A DNA stretch of 29,207 nt, from positions 1,039 through 30,245 of the forward strand of contig MHPA01000024.1 of the NCBI GenBank assembly GCA_001820255.1, in the 5' to 3' direction. The position numbers and the translations under genes were made by a program. Positions 1-8,014 of this stretch are shown one piece after another. The notes under the pieces are model-generated. The model was not told the DNA's origin, did not search any database, and worked only from the letters and a program-made list of their open reading frames with translations. The stretch is from Candidatus Staskawiczbacteria bacterium RIFCSPLOWO2_01_FULL_38_12b (GTDB taxonomy: Bacteria; Patescibacteriota; Minisyncoccia; Minisyncoccales; Staskawiczbacteraceae). Within the stretch, counting starts at the first letter, position 1, and each line of letters starts with the position of its first letter.

Positions 1-2095
1 TAACCGGTGTGCCAACCGTTCCGCTTGAAGGCGGTAAAATAACAAACTTTGCAGTGGAAATAGCGTTCAGTGTTGCCGTTGAAGTCGCTGAAACATTTCC
101 GGCCGCATCAATGACAAACATTTTATAACTGCCTACGGTTGCTGGAGTCAAAATAGAAGTAGCAGTCCCGCCAGCCGTGGTCATAGTTGAACTGGCGGCA
201 AACACTGTGGTGCCAGCGGGAGCAAACCAAATTGAATTTGTTGCACTGCCCGAAGAAACAACGGTTACCGGTGTGGATATTTGTTTAGCGGTGTTTGCCG
301 CAAAAACTGTATTTTGGTTGGTCGGTGCTGTGGTATCAATGGTAATAGAAAGTGATGATGAAGCGGTTGAATTGTTTCCAGCGACATCGGCAAATTTGGT
401 GGTCATCACAAAAACTCCATCGGGAGCAAGTGACGAAGATGTAATTGAATATGCAGAGCTTGCGCATGCACTAGTCCCTACATTAGAAGTTCCGGCAAAT
501 AAATTAACCGTGTCCCCCGTAGTGCAAGTGCCACTAAGAGTTGGTGTGGTATCGGCGGTAATATTATCAGTGCTTGAAGTTCCTGTGTCGGATACAGAAT
601 CCAAATCGGGAGCAGTTGTGGGCGCAGAAGGACTCGTGACATCGATAACGATAGAAAGGTTTCCTGAAGCAACCGAGGAGTTTCCTGCCGCATCAACTTG
701 CTTGGCATTGATAGTAGTGTGGGTGGCTTCTGAAAGAGCAGATGAACTGATGGTAACAGTGGAAGAAGCGCAGGTGTCGCTTCCAACTGAAGTGACGTTG
801 TCATACAAAGTAACGGTGTCCCCTGAAACACAAGAGATTGTAAAATCTGGAGTGGTATCACTGGTAATATTGTCTGTACTTGAGGATCCTGAATCTGTGC
901 CTGTGGTCATATCTGGAGTGCCCGGAGCGGCGTCGGCGGTGGTATCGATGATAATAGTCTTTTGGCCGGCGATAGATGATGCTCCGCCAACAGTAGGCAG
1001 GGTAAGTGTTGCGTTATTTAAGGCCGCATCTTTAATGGTGCCGCCATTTAAGGTAAGTGAGTTAGTGGCAACGTAGTCCAAGTCAGGCGAAGTATCCCCT
1101 GCCACTACGGTGTAATTAAAGGTTAAAACGGCCGTGCCGGTGCCGGAAGAATAATTTACTTGTTGGTCAGTTGTGCCTGTTTCTAATTGGATTCTTGGAG
1201 TGCCGGTGACGTTAACTGCTTCGTTGAAAGTAATGGTAATAGGAATAAGCGTATCGGTTGTGTATGAACCATTAGTTTTTGTTGAGCTCACATTAGTGAC
1301 TGTCGGAGCTGTGGTGTCCGTCGGTTGTAGGGCAAGTGCTATTCCGCCCCAACCAACAGGATTGCCGCTATTCCAATCGACAGAAATAGCATCAGTTATT
1401 CCAGTTGTCGTTCTCTCTGCTTCGCTAAAGGTAATTGCTCCATCTGATCCCGCATTATCTTCAATGTAGTGTTCCGTATAAGCTGAGGGATCGGTACTGG
1501 TAGTAGTGATACTTGCATTATTGTTGTCTTCGCCGCCAACCGGAACGACCACCAAAGATTCGGCGGAGAGAGTGGTAATGCCGGTAATGGAAGCAGGGTC
1601 AGAAGTGCCCGTGGAAGCAGAACCGACAACTTCAAATGGATTGCCGCTAGCAATAGCCCCACTATAAACAATAACTCCCACATAGGTATCGCCACTGCCC
1701 CCGCTCTTATTAAAAACCGGATTAGTTTCAGACGAGGAGGTAGCTCTTTTCCAAAAAAGCCAATACCTAGAGGTTGTGCTTCGGCTAAAACTGGCAGAGC
1801 ATGCGCTAGTGCATCCTGTATTCACTTGTGCCCAACCCGACGCTGTAGTTACTGCCACAGTGTCATCTTGATCTCTCACCCAGCCGAGCATCAGCATAAT
1901 ATCATCGGCCTGGTGGGTAGGAAGAGCAACCGTCACATCTGCGCCAGTTGAGCCGGCAATAGCGCTAAGCGATCGAAAGGCGGGAGCCGCCGCTTCTGTA
2001 AAATTAGAATGAAAGAAAAATAAGCCCAAGGAAAATAGCAATAAAAGTATTACCTTGCCCGAGATTAAAAATGTTTTGCTAATATATTTTTCCAT
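1..2095 (-). CDS. Secreted Ig-like repeat surface protein (3' end outside window)
   Basis: The minus-strand frame is open from ATG at 2095 to the window edge, giving 698 residues with no stop. Residues 1-36 form a signal peptide or anchor: a Lys near the start, a hydrophobic run at about 14-29, then an Ala-rich cleavage-like site. Residues 38-258 form a beta-rich domain (GW and SGW motifs, alternating Ser/Thr). Residues 262-385 resemble an Ig-like adhesin domain containing ITFNEAVNVTG. Two tandem repeats of about 100 residues follow (about 386-486 and 487-588), each starting DTT/DVT, with a TDNIT-DTTP motif and two Cys about 20 apart, then the start of a further domain. These are typical of bacterial Ig-like (Big) repeats in cell-surface proteins. 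Ligand and anchoring mode cannot be seen because the C-terminus is missing. Plus-strand frames here are shadows. Confidence 0.85.
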   Translation of the reverse strand, partial: MEKYISKTFLISGKVILLLLFSLGLFFFHSNFTEAAAPAFRSLSAIAGSTGADVTVALPTHQADDIMLMLGWVRDQDDTVAVTTASGWAQVNTGCTSACSASFSRSTTSRYWLFWKRATSSSETNPVFNKSGGSGDTYVGVIVYSGAIASGNPFEVVGSASTGTSDPASITGITTLSAESLVVVPVGGEDNNNASITTTSTDPSAYTEHYIEDNAGSDGAITFSEAERTTTGITDAISVDWNSGNPVGWGGIALALQPTDTTAPTVTNVSSTKTNGSYTTDTLIPITITFNEAVNVTGTPRIQLETGTTDQQVNYSSGTGTAVLTFNYTVVAGDTSPDLDYVATNSLTLNGGTIKDAALNNATLTLPTVGGASSIAGQKTIIIDTTADAAPGTPDMTTGTDSGSSSTDNITSDTTPDFTISCVSGDTVTLYDNVTSVGSDTCASSTVTISSSALSEATHTTINAKQVDAAGNSSVASGNLSIVIDVTSPSAPTTAPDLDSVSDTGTSSTDNITADTTPTLSGTCTTGDTVNLFAGTSNVGTSACASSAYSITSSSLAPDGVFVMTTKFADVAGNNSTASSSLSITIDTTAPTNQNTVFAANTAKQISTPVTVVSSGSATNSIWFAPAGTTVFAASSTMTTAGGTATSILTPATVGSYKMFVIDAAGNVSATSTATLNAISTAKFVILPPSSGTVGTPV

Positions 2096-2180
2096 ATAAA
2101 TATAAATTACTTACCTTTAGTTACGAAAGTCATTTTTTAAAGGTCATTTCATAATGCAAGGTAATTATTATATTAAAATT

Positions 2181-2207
2181 ATTATATTACTTTAGCGAGT
2201 TTTGCAA
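2181..2207 (-). promoter_or_regulatory. Weak candidate promoter for the surface-protein gene
   Basis: On the minus strand TTGCAA (2202-2207) precedes TATAAT (2181-2186) with a 15-bp spacer, shorter than optimal, about 85 bp upstream of the surface-protein ATG. AT-rich sequence makes chance matches likely. The 2096-2261 gap holds nothing else I can identify. Confidence 0.3.
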
Positions 2208-2261
2208 CCATCTCTTTGTATGAAAATGAATATACGGGGTAAGTATTTGCATTAACCATCA

Positions 2262-4613
2262 TCAAACCTTGCCCTTCAATGGTATCTTAAGATAAAAAGT
2301 GGTCCCTTTCCCTTCTTCGCTTTCAAACCATACCTCTCCTCCTAAGGTTTGTGTGATTTGCTTTACCATATACATGCCCAACCCATTTCCCTCTTTATTA
2401 ATATCCATTGCATTATCAGCTCTGAATAACTTTTCAAAAATTCTTTTTTGCGCCGCTTCGGGAATCCCTACGCCATTGTCTTTGACCAAAAAAATAATTT
2501 TCTTATTTGTTTTTTTTAACGCACAAGTAATCGTGCCTTTTTCGAGCGTGTATTTGATAGCATTGGAAATGAAATTCTGGAAAATCATTCGCACAAGCAG
2601 TTGATCAGTAACCGTTTCCACATTTTCTTTTGGTTGGTCAATCTCAAAACGGAACTTTTTTTGTAAAATAACGGGCCTTTGTTCCGCCACCACGCCCTCC
2701 AATAATCTTTTAAGGTCAATGATTTCTTCTTTAGGTACAATCTTACCTAACTCCAAACGGGAAACTGAAAGCAAGTTATCAATTAATTTAATCATCCGTT
2801 CGTTGCCATGGTAGACCTCCTGTAAATATTTCTCCTGTTTTTTGGTTAGATTTCCGGTTTTTTTATCAAAAAGCATTTCCGCATTCCATTTGACGGCTGT
2901 TGATGGGGTTCGCAATTGGTGTGATGCCAAAGAAACAAATTCAGTCTTGGCTTTATCAATATTTATTTCTTTGGTGATATCGCGAAATACTTCTATGGCG
3001 CCAATAATATTTTTATTTAACATTATGGGAGTTACAGTAATAGCCACGGGAAACTTTATTCCATTTTTTTTCTCATAAAAATATATTATCTCGTGAGTAG
3101 TAGTAGTAGCAGTAGTAGTAGATTTCCCGCTTGAAAGTGCAATTATAATAGGCCGTTCACTAGTCGGCACTAAAGTACTTTTACTATTATACATTTTGAC
3201 TATCTCGTATATTCTCTTTCCCAAAAAATTTGCTTCTGATTCGTGTAGCAACTCCACTGCTGCATGGTTCATAATAATAATATTTCCCTCTTTATCTGTC
3301 GCAATTATTCCATCGCCAATGCTTGCCAAAAGAGCTTCATCTTTAGCTTTTTCCACTTCTACTTTTGATTTCTCAATACGTAAATCTTCCAAAAGATTTT
3401 GAAAAGCCATGCCTATATTTTTCAGACCCCCCTCTTTTTCCTTCAAATGAGTAATATCTTCCTCGGTGGCCACAAATCCCACTAAGGTGTCATTATTGTC
3501 AATAATAGGAGATATGCGTACAAAAGCGTGGTATTGCTCTTGGTTTTTTCGCCGATTTTTTATTTCACCGGAAAATATCTGGCGGTCCTGCTTAATTGTT
3601 TTCCAAAGTTTAACATAAAAATCCCTGGGCATTAGACCGCCCCATAATCGGGGCGTACTGCCTTTCATTTCTGCAAAAGTATAGCCAGTCATATTCTCTG
3701 CCCCTTTATTTGCATACAATATCATTCCATTGGCATCAGTGATTATAATGTGATTAGAAGCATTTTTTACGACCGTAAAAAACGGGTTCATAGGCGCAAA
3801 CAACAAAGGAGCAGCATATATATTTTTTTTAAAAGCTAACTCCGATGGCGTTTGAGAATAGAATTCTTCAAAAATAATATTTTCGGGCAACACTCCGCTG
3901 CCATGGAGAAATTGAGTTGTAGAATCCACGAAACTCTGTGGCCCGACAATATACCAAACGGCATTGGAATTAATAGTACTTTCCATTATTTGTTTTAGGT
4001 GGCTATTTTTTAACCGGCCGAATACTTTTACTAAATTAAAATTTGCGCTTGCCTTTTCTATGCTTGCAAGTTCATCGACATATATCGCTTCTTCATTGCT
4101 GGGATTAGCCCAAATAAGAGTAATGTTGTGCCTCGAAAAAATCTCGGCGGAAAACCTAATCATACTCAAAAATGGCGCCACTCCGATTCCACCCGCCACC
4201 AATATCACGGGCCTCAAACTATCTTCCGGTAGTTTAAGCGGTCCAAAAGGACCGGAAAAAATTATTTCTGTTCCGGCCACGGATTCAATAAGAGTTTTTT
4301 TGTACCCGCTTTCGCTGGTCCTAAAAACAATATCCAATTGCCTTTTTTTACTGGGAGAGGAAGCAATAGAAAACATCCGAGTATTGCCCCTTTGATCCAG
4401 GTATTTTAATTGTGGAATTTGGAGCCAAATATATTGGCCTGCGATAAAATCAAAATTATCGGGCAATTTAATCGCCACTTCAATGGTGCGTTTGGCTATT
4501 TTTTTTACGGAAGCAATGCTACCTCTCCGAGCCAAAGCAATGTCGTAAAAACTAGACTTCATTAAAGCTGTAGCAATAACATCTTTGGTAATTAAAGAAT
4601 CATTGAATTTCAT
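2262..4613 (-). CDS. Soluble histidine kinase with N-terminal flavin reductase domain and two PAS domains
   Basis: 783 aa with no membrane segment. Residues ~25-255 are a ferredoxin-NADP reductase-type domain: RMFSIAS at 79-85 fits the FAD-binding RxYSxxS motif, GGIGVAP at 141-147 the NAD(P)H-binding motif, and YIVGP at 221-225 the C-terminal strand. PAS 1 is at ~280-388 and PAS 2 at ~428-548. The HisKA domain has SHQLRTPS with predicted phosphoacceptor His565. The HATPase domain shows N box (NFISNAIKY), G1 (DNGVGIP), F box and G2 (GNGLGMY). A Thr-rich run at 499-506 is encoded by a triplet repeat at ~3092-3120. Start and upstream stop overlap by one base (TAATG), implying translational coupling. 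The stop is TGA. Inference: a cytosolic sensor that reads redox or pyridine-nucleotide state. No response regulator lies nearby in the window. Confidence 0.9.
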   Translation of the reverse strand: MKFNDSLITKDVIATALMKSSFYDIALARRGSIASVKKIAKRTIEVAIKLPDNFDFIAGQYIWLQIPQLKYLDQRGNTRMFSIASSPSKKRQLDIVFRTSESGYKKTLIESVAGTEIIFSGPFGPLKLPEDSLRPVILVAGGIGVAPFLSMIRFSAEIFSRHNITLIWANPSNEEAIYVDELASIEKASANFNLVKVFGRLKNSHLKQIMESTINSNAVWYIVGPQSFVDSTTQFLHGSGVLPENIIFEEFYSQTPSELAFKKNIYAAPLLFAPMNPFFTVVKNASNHIIITDANGMILYANKGAENMTGYTFAEMKGSTPRLWGGLMPRDFYVKLWKTIKQDRQIFSGEIKNRRKNQEQYHAFVRISPIIDNNDTLVGFVATEEDITHLKEKEGGLKNIGMAFQNLLEDLRIEKSKVEVEKAKDEALLASIGDGIIATDKEGNIIIMNHAAVELLHESEANFLGKRIYEIVKMYNSKSTLVPTSERPIIIALSSGKSTTTATTTTHEIIYFYEKKNGIKFPVAITVTPIMLNKNIIGAIEVFRDITKEINIDKAKTEFVSLASHQLRTPSTAVKWNAEMLFDKKTGNLTKKQEKYLQEVYHGNERMIKLIDNLLSVSRLELGKIVPKEEIIDLKRLLEGVVAEQRPVILQKKFRFEIDQPKENVETVTDQLLVRMIFQNFISNAIKYTLEKGTITCALKKTNKKIIFLVKDNGVGIPEAAQKRIFEKLFRADNAMDINKEGNGLGMYMVKQITQTLGGEVWFESEEGKGTTFYLKIPLKGKV

Positions 4614-5227
4614 TATGATGGGCTAAGTGTGTCGTTATTATTGCCCTTGTTGATCTGTTTTTTTAATTCTTCTACTTCTTTTTTTAATTCCATCATTTTC
4701 AATTCTCTTCCCACCATGCTTTTATTTGCCCATTCTAATTCTTTCACTTTTTCTAAAAGATTCTTCGTCCGTTCAGTTATCTTGGTTTCAAGTCCTTTTG
4801 CATGTTCGGCTAATTTTTCCTCAAGTTCTTTGCGCGACGTAATATCTTCCATAGCTAAAATAATCAACTGTATCGAATCTATTTGTCTAGCATTGAGCAA
4901 TATTGTTTTTTTTCCGATGGTTTCAAAATTATGCGTGACATCATAATCTTTCACTATTTTTTTATTCGGCAAAATTTCTTCCAATAACTTTCTTAATTCG
5001 GGAATATTCCACTGGCCGTTTCCCAACTCATAAAGAGATACATTTTCTGTTTCTTCCGGCCTAACTTGAAATTTTTGATAAAAAGTTTGGTTTGCCGAAA
5101 TGACCCTAAGATCGGCATCAAGAATTAAAAAAGATTCTCTGGCAACATCTACAAGTGTTTTCATGTAATGCAGGGCTTCTTTTTTTGATACCCTTAACGT
5201 ATCTTGTTTATCGTTACTATTTTCCAT
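4613..5227 (-). CDS. PAS-domain sensor protein with C-terminal coiled coil, no kinase domain
   Basis: 204 aa, soluble. Residues ~20-130 form a PAS domain of the type seen next to CheR/histidine-kinase modules, with SFLILDADLRVISAN, then YELGNGQWNIPEL, ending LAMEDITSRKELEEKL. Residues ~130-200 are a charged heptad-rich coiled coil (ERTKNLLEKVKELEW, then ELKKEVEELKKQI). It lacks HisKA, HATPase, GGDEF or receiver domains. It overlaps the kinase gene downstream by one base, so the two are probably co-translated, and the coiled coil may dimerise with or signal to that kinase. This could instead be the sensory half of an ancestral split kinase. The partner is inferred from position only. Confidence 0.8.
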   Translation of the reverse strand: MENSNDKQDTLRVSKKEALHYMKTLVDVARESFLILDADLRVISANQTFYQKFQVRPEETENVSLYELGNGQWNIPELRKLLEEILPNKKIVKDYDVTHNFETIGKKTILLNARQIDSIQLIILAMEDITSRKELEEKLAEHAKGLETKITERTKNLLEKVKELEWANKSMVGRELKMMELKKEVEELKKQINKGNNNDTLSPS

Positions 5228-5436
5228 GGTAATGAATGTAGAAAGAATAAGAAAATTAAAAAGTATTCCTTTATTCTGACTATACTATTAATTATAATTC
5301 AAAGTATAATGAGGCTATTTTAAAAAAAAGAAACCCACAAAAATGTGAGCTTCAAGAGCTTCTATGCAACTTTATTATATTATGTTAATAAAAAATTTCA
5401 ATGTCAAGACGCTTGTTACCGCCGGCTTTCGGCCGA

Positions 5437-5907
5437 TCAAGAATCCCTGTGCATTGATTTTTTATTAATAAGCGATTCAAAGCCAATAAAAAACTTTATG
5501 TTACCTTGAGTGTCCAGTACCGGAGAAACTTGCAATAATACATTATAAAGATACCCGGATTTATGGCGATTAGTGAGCCTTAAGGCAACTCCTATTTTTT
5601 CTTTGGAAATCATTCTCCACATATTTTGGTAAAATTCTGGCGTCATTTGCCCACTCCACAGCGACGGTTTTTTACCGATAACTTCGTTAATAGTGTACCC
5701 GGTAATTTTCTCTACTTGGTTATTAGCAAACACAATTACCCCCTCCGGGTCAGTGACAATAACCTGTTCGGCCATCTTTTGTAATAAAATATTAAGGGTG
5801 CCACAACGCATGCACTTAATTTCAAAAGAACCGAACACATTCATAGCCAGTAACTTGTTGCACTGTTTACAGCGAAAGCTATAAAAATTTTCTGATAATA
5901 TATCCAT
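5437..5907 (-). CDS. Zinc-ribbon plus PAS domain protein
   Basis: 156 aa. The N-terminus has two CxxC pairs (C13/C16 and C32/C35) in the pattern FRCKQCNKLL then EIKCMRCGTLN, which resembles the Com-type zinc ribbon of Mu-like phages. Residues ~42-150 form a PAS domain (IVTDPEGVIVFANNQVEKI, then LWSGQMTPEFYQNMW) that is close in sequence to PAS 1 of the downstream kinase (LWGGLMPRDFYVKLW), so the two PAS domains are probably paralogous. There is no output domain. It lies 209 bp upstream of the PAS/coiled-coil gene on the same strand. The zinc ribbon may bind nucleic acid or protein; which one is not visible. Confidence 0.8.
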   Translation of the reverse strand: MDILSENFYSFRCKQCNKLLAMNVFGSFEIKCMRCGTLNILLQKMAEQVIVTDPEGVIVFANNQVEKITGYTINEVIGKKPSLWSGQMTPEFYQNMWRMISKEKIGVALRLTNRHKSGYLYNVLLQVSPVLDTQGNIKFFIGFESLINKKSMHRDS

Positions 5908-5981
5908 TATAACACAAATTACAAATCACATACTCGCATTTTTAATTGTACTACTTTTTTTAAGATATGGCTATTTGTAAC

Positions 5982-5996
5982 AAAGTTAATAACTTT
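5982..5996. promoter_or_regulatory. 7-1-7 palindrome upstream of the zinc-ribbon PAS gene
   Basis: AAAGTTA-A-TAACTTT is a perfect inverted repeat about 75 bp upstream of the zinc-ribbon PAS gene, in the gap before the plus-strand small gene. The adjoining ACTTTAGTGGGTTTTGC (from about 5991) recurs with two changes at about 2190-2206, upstream of the surface-protein gene. It may be an operator or recombination site. AT-rich chance palindromes are possible. Confidence 0.3.
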
Positions 5997-6070
5997 AGTG
6001 GGTTTTGCGCTTATTAGCCGGCGCAGTAGACGAGCTGTTTGTGATCCTACTGGCATGCTCCCTTCTACTG

Positions 6071-6099
6071 CTGACAAAGAGCTGGGGAAATGGTATACT
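6071..6099 (+). promoter_or_regulatory. Sigma-70-type promoter for the 85-aa gene
   Basis: CTGACA (6071-6076), a 17-bp spacer and TATACT (6094-6099) form a near-consensus promoter. Transcription would start about 33 bp before the ATG at 6139. This supports the downstream small gene and argues that the upstream part of the open frame (from 5998) is not translated. Confidence 0.6.
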
Positions 6100-6138
6100 T
6101 ATATCACATGGTGTTTCTTTGTTATCATAAAAAAACTC

Positions 6139-6396
6139 ATGATTAATACTATCATCGGCAAAGAACAATTTTTAATAGAACATAATAGATTATCCCCTGT
6201 AAATCTTCAGGCCACTTTTGCTTTACTCACCCGTTTTCAGCAAGAAAGAAAACCTTTATTAAAAGATGCCGAATGGTCGTTTAAATTAAGGGTGCCCTTT
6301 ATCATATGGCTTGGCTCATTGCCATTAGAGAAAATACCCCACTTAAGAAAATCAACAAAACAAATATTTAAAAATTACCCTGAAACTAAATGTTAA
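6139..6396 (+). CDS. Unknown 85-aa protein
   Basis: I do not recognise the family. I chose ATG 6139 over the upstream ATG at 5998 because a good promoter lies between them and the extra N-terminal residues look non-coding (SRRSRRAVCDPTG). The 85-residue product is basic and Trp-containing (WSFKLRVPFIIWLGSLP), with no signal peptide; one segment (RVPFIIWLGSLPL) is moderately hydrophobic. There is no clear Shine-Dalgarno sequence. It is a lone plus-strand gene among minus-strand operons and is next to a repeat-rich stretch, so it could be an accessory or decaying gene. Confidence 0.45.
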   Translation: MINTIIGKEQFLIEHNRLSPVNLQATFALLTRFQQERKPLLKDAEWSFKLRVPFIIWLGSLPLEKIPHLRKSTKQIFKNYPETKC

Positions 6397-6464
6397 ACTT
6401 TGAATTACGAAATACCCGAAATTTGCTTTTCAAAGTACATTTGGTGATTCAAAGCAAATAATGT

Positions 6465-6716
6465 ATGAAAGAATATCTCTCTAAAAAATATCAAAGAGCT
6501 AAACTGAATTTCGAAAATGTAAGGCAAAAAACCATTGTGAGGGTTTGGAGTTTGGCAAAAAGATTGGAGCAAAATCACTCTAAAAATGAAACGAAAAAGA
6601 AAAAGGGATTATAGACCTACTGATTAAAGATTTTGTTACCGAAATGCGAAGATTTCAGCTGGAGGAACGCAAGGCATATTTTGCGAACAAAATTACCCCG
6701 TCCCCAAATTTGCAAT
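6465..6716 (+). pseudogene. Small frameshifted ORF in repeat-rich stretch
   Basis: ATG 6465 opens a 49-codon frame (start MKEYLSKKYQRAKLNFENV) ending TAG at 6612-6614 after a Lys-rich run. In the +2 frame, starting within the same A-rich tract, a coherent basic helical segment continues (GIIDLLIKDFVTEMRRF) and ends at TAA 6714-6716. The join at the homopolymer-like tract suggests one ~80-aa protein broken by a frameshift, or a sequencing indel. Family unknown. An imperfect hairpin (ATTTGCTTT pairing with AAAGCAAAT, about 6419-6460) sits directly upstream. The 6397-6865 stretch otherwise holds repeats only. Confidence 0.35.
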
Positions 6717-6796
6717 AATTTTTATTCTTACCCTACGGGTAAAACTAAAAATTCTATCTGTCTGCTTTCGCACAGGCAGATCAAATTTCTAGCTCG
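6703..6796. repeat. Copy 3 of dispersed palindromic core, with a 21-bp hairpin insertion
   Basis: CCCCAAATTTGC, AATAATTTTTA and CTAAAAATTCTATC match the cores of the MITEs at 11491-11647 and 16261-16432 in the same order. At 6759-6779 a 21-bp hairpin (CTGTCTG paired with CAGGCAG) interrupts the core and is flanked by ATC direct repeats (6756-6758 and 6780-6782), which looks like a nested insertion. The terminal repeats seen in the other copies are absent or strongly decayed here. Confidence 0.5.
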
Positions 6797-6865
6797 CTGG
6801 ACCCGCAGGGACTCCCCGCAGGTGCAATTTGCTTTTTCGTAAAAAAAGTAATTAGTTGGGTTGGT

Positions 6866-8014
6866 CTAATGAGAGTTCTTATGAATTGTGTCATTGAGCA
6901 CGATACGTATTTGTTCGCTTACAAAGTTGGTATCTAATAATTTTTTAAGCGCATTAAGTTGTTTTGGTAAAATTTCCTGGTCGCATAATTGCTCAACCCT
7001 ATCGGCTACTTTATTAATATCATCAAAAGAAATCACCATATTTTCTAATCCTACTTTTTTGAGAATTTCTGCACAGCCCATCGTTTCATTTACCAGTACT
7101 GGTATCCCCAAGCACGCAGCTTCCATGGGGACATTTCCAAATGTTTCAAAGTTGGATGGACATATAATTAATCCTTGTTTTAAATAAAACTTTTTTAATT
7201 CTTCAGGCTTCATTGAGGGTAATGCTTTAATAGATTTTGGCATATGCTCTAAGTTAGCATCAGGGTTAGTTACAAAAGAAGCCGTATGGCGCCAGTTGCG
7301 TTTTTGTAATTCAAGTTCTAATTGAAAAAATTTATCAAAATTTTTAATTTTTGAATAGCGCCCTATACCGGCGATGGTTCTGTCTTCTGAATCATCAACA
7401 ACGCTGGGATCGGTAAAAATGCTTGCCATGGGATTGGGTATAACGCAACTATTTTTTACTTTCTTTTTTATAACAAGTTCTTCAACGGTCTTTCTACATA
7501 ATTCAGAAGGAAAAATGATTTTTGACGCATTTTTAATGATCGCTTTTTCAAGGCTCAAAAACATTCTTCTTGTTTTTACAGGACTGTGTTCGGTCTCTTT
7601 TGTTAAAACTCCGGAGTACCACAATACTACTGGAATTTTTTCTTTTTTGGCGGCAATGGATATCAGCCAGGGCAGGTAATAAGTGCCGCTGAGCAATACT
7701 GCGTCAGGACGGCTTTCTTTTAAAATGTTTCTTATGATTTTAATAGGTTCTCCGTATGCTTTTTTAACTTCTTGCAAAGAACTGCTGCGCTTTAAAATAT
7801 TTTGCAGGGGCAAATGATGGATGCTGATAATATGGTGGTCAAATATTTCCGGAGCAAATGATCTAAAAAGAGCCGGCCCCTCCATGTGCATGCGGCTGAC
7901 TAATTCTATGCCGGTAAACTCGTAATTTAATTTATATAAATAATTTATTAAATTAATATTTGAAGAAGTGATCCCCCCGACTTTTTCTCTAGTTAAATTA
8001 ATTGCTATTTTCAT
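6866..8014 (-). CDS. GT4-type glycosyltransferase
   Basis: 382 aa, GT-B fold family 4 type. The N-terminal half has a Gly-rich loop after the first strand (VGGITSSN), and the C-terminal half has the nucleotide-sugar binding region CPSNFETFGNVPMEA followed by CLGIPVLV, which fits the E-x7-E motif. AGIGRYSKIKNFDKF matches the usual interdomain GR..K.KN motif. No membrane segment is evident. The start overlaps the end of the carboxypeptidase gene by 17 bp, so the two are co-expressed. It probably adds a sugar to a surface polysaccharide or glycolipid. Donor and acceptor cannot be deduced. Confidence 0.85.
   Translation of the reverse strand: MKIAINLTREKVGGITSSNINLINYLYKLNYEFTGIELVSRMHMEGPALFRSFAPEIFDHHIISIHHLPLQNILKRSSSLQEVKKAYGEPIKIIRNILKESRPDAVLLSGTYYLPWLISIAAKKEKIPVVLWYSGVLTKETEHSPVKTRRMFLSLEKAIIKNASKIIFPSELCRKTVEELVIKKKVKNSCVIPNPMASIFTDPSVVDDSEDRTIAGIGRYSKIKNFDKFFQLELELQKRNWRHTASFVTNPDANLEHMPKSIKALPSMKPEELKKFYLKQGLIICPSNFETFGNVPMEAACLGIPVLVNETMGCAEILKKVGLENMVISFDDINKVADRVEQLCDQEILPKQLNALKKLLDTNFVSEQIRIVLNDTIHKNSH

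Noticed and set aside
177..1469. Long plus-strand frames (299 and 98 codons) opposite the surface-protein gene
   Set aside because: The minus strand is open without a stop from 2095 to the edge and gives a signal peptide and Ig-like repeats; the plus frames are Val/Ser-rich mirror images of its Thr/Ser-rich codons.
6587..6716. TGA read as glycine (code 25) to join the small ORF pieces
   Set aside because: TGA is the natural stop of the histidine-kinase gene (2262-2264) and of the 55-aa gene, followed by a terminator, and no large gene has an internal TGA.
6633..6842. 69-codon plus-strand frame
   Set aside because: It spans repeat and hairpin sequence and has no recognisable protein pattern.
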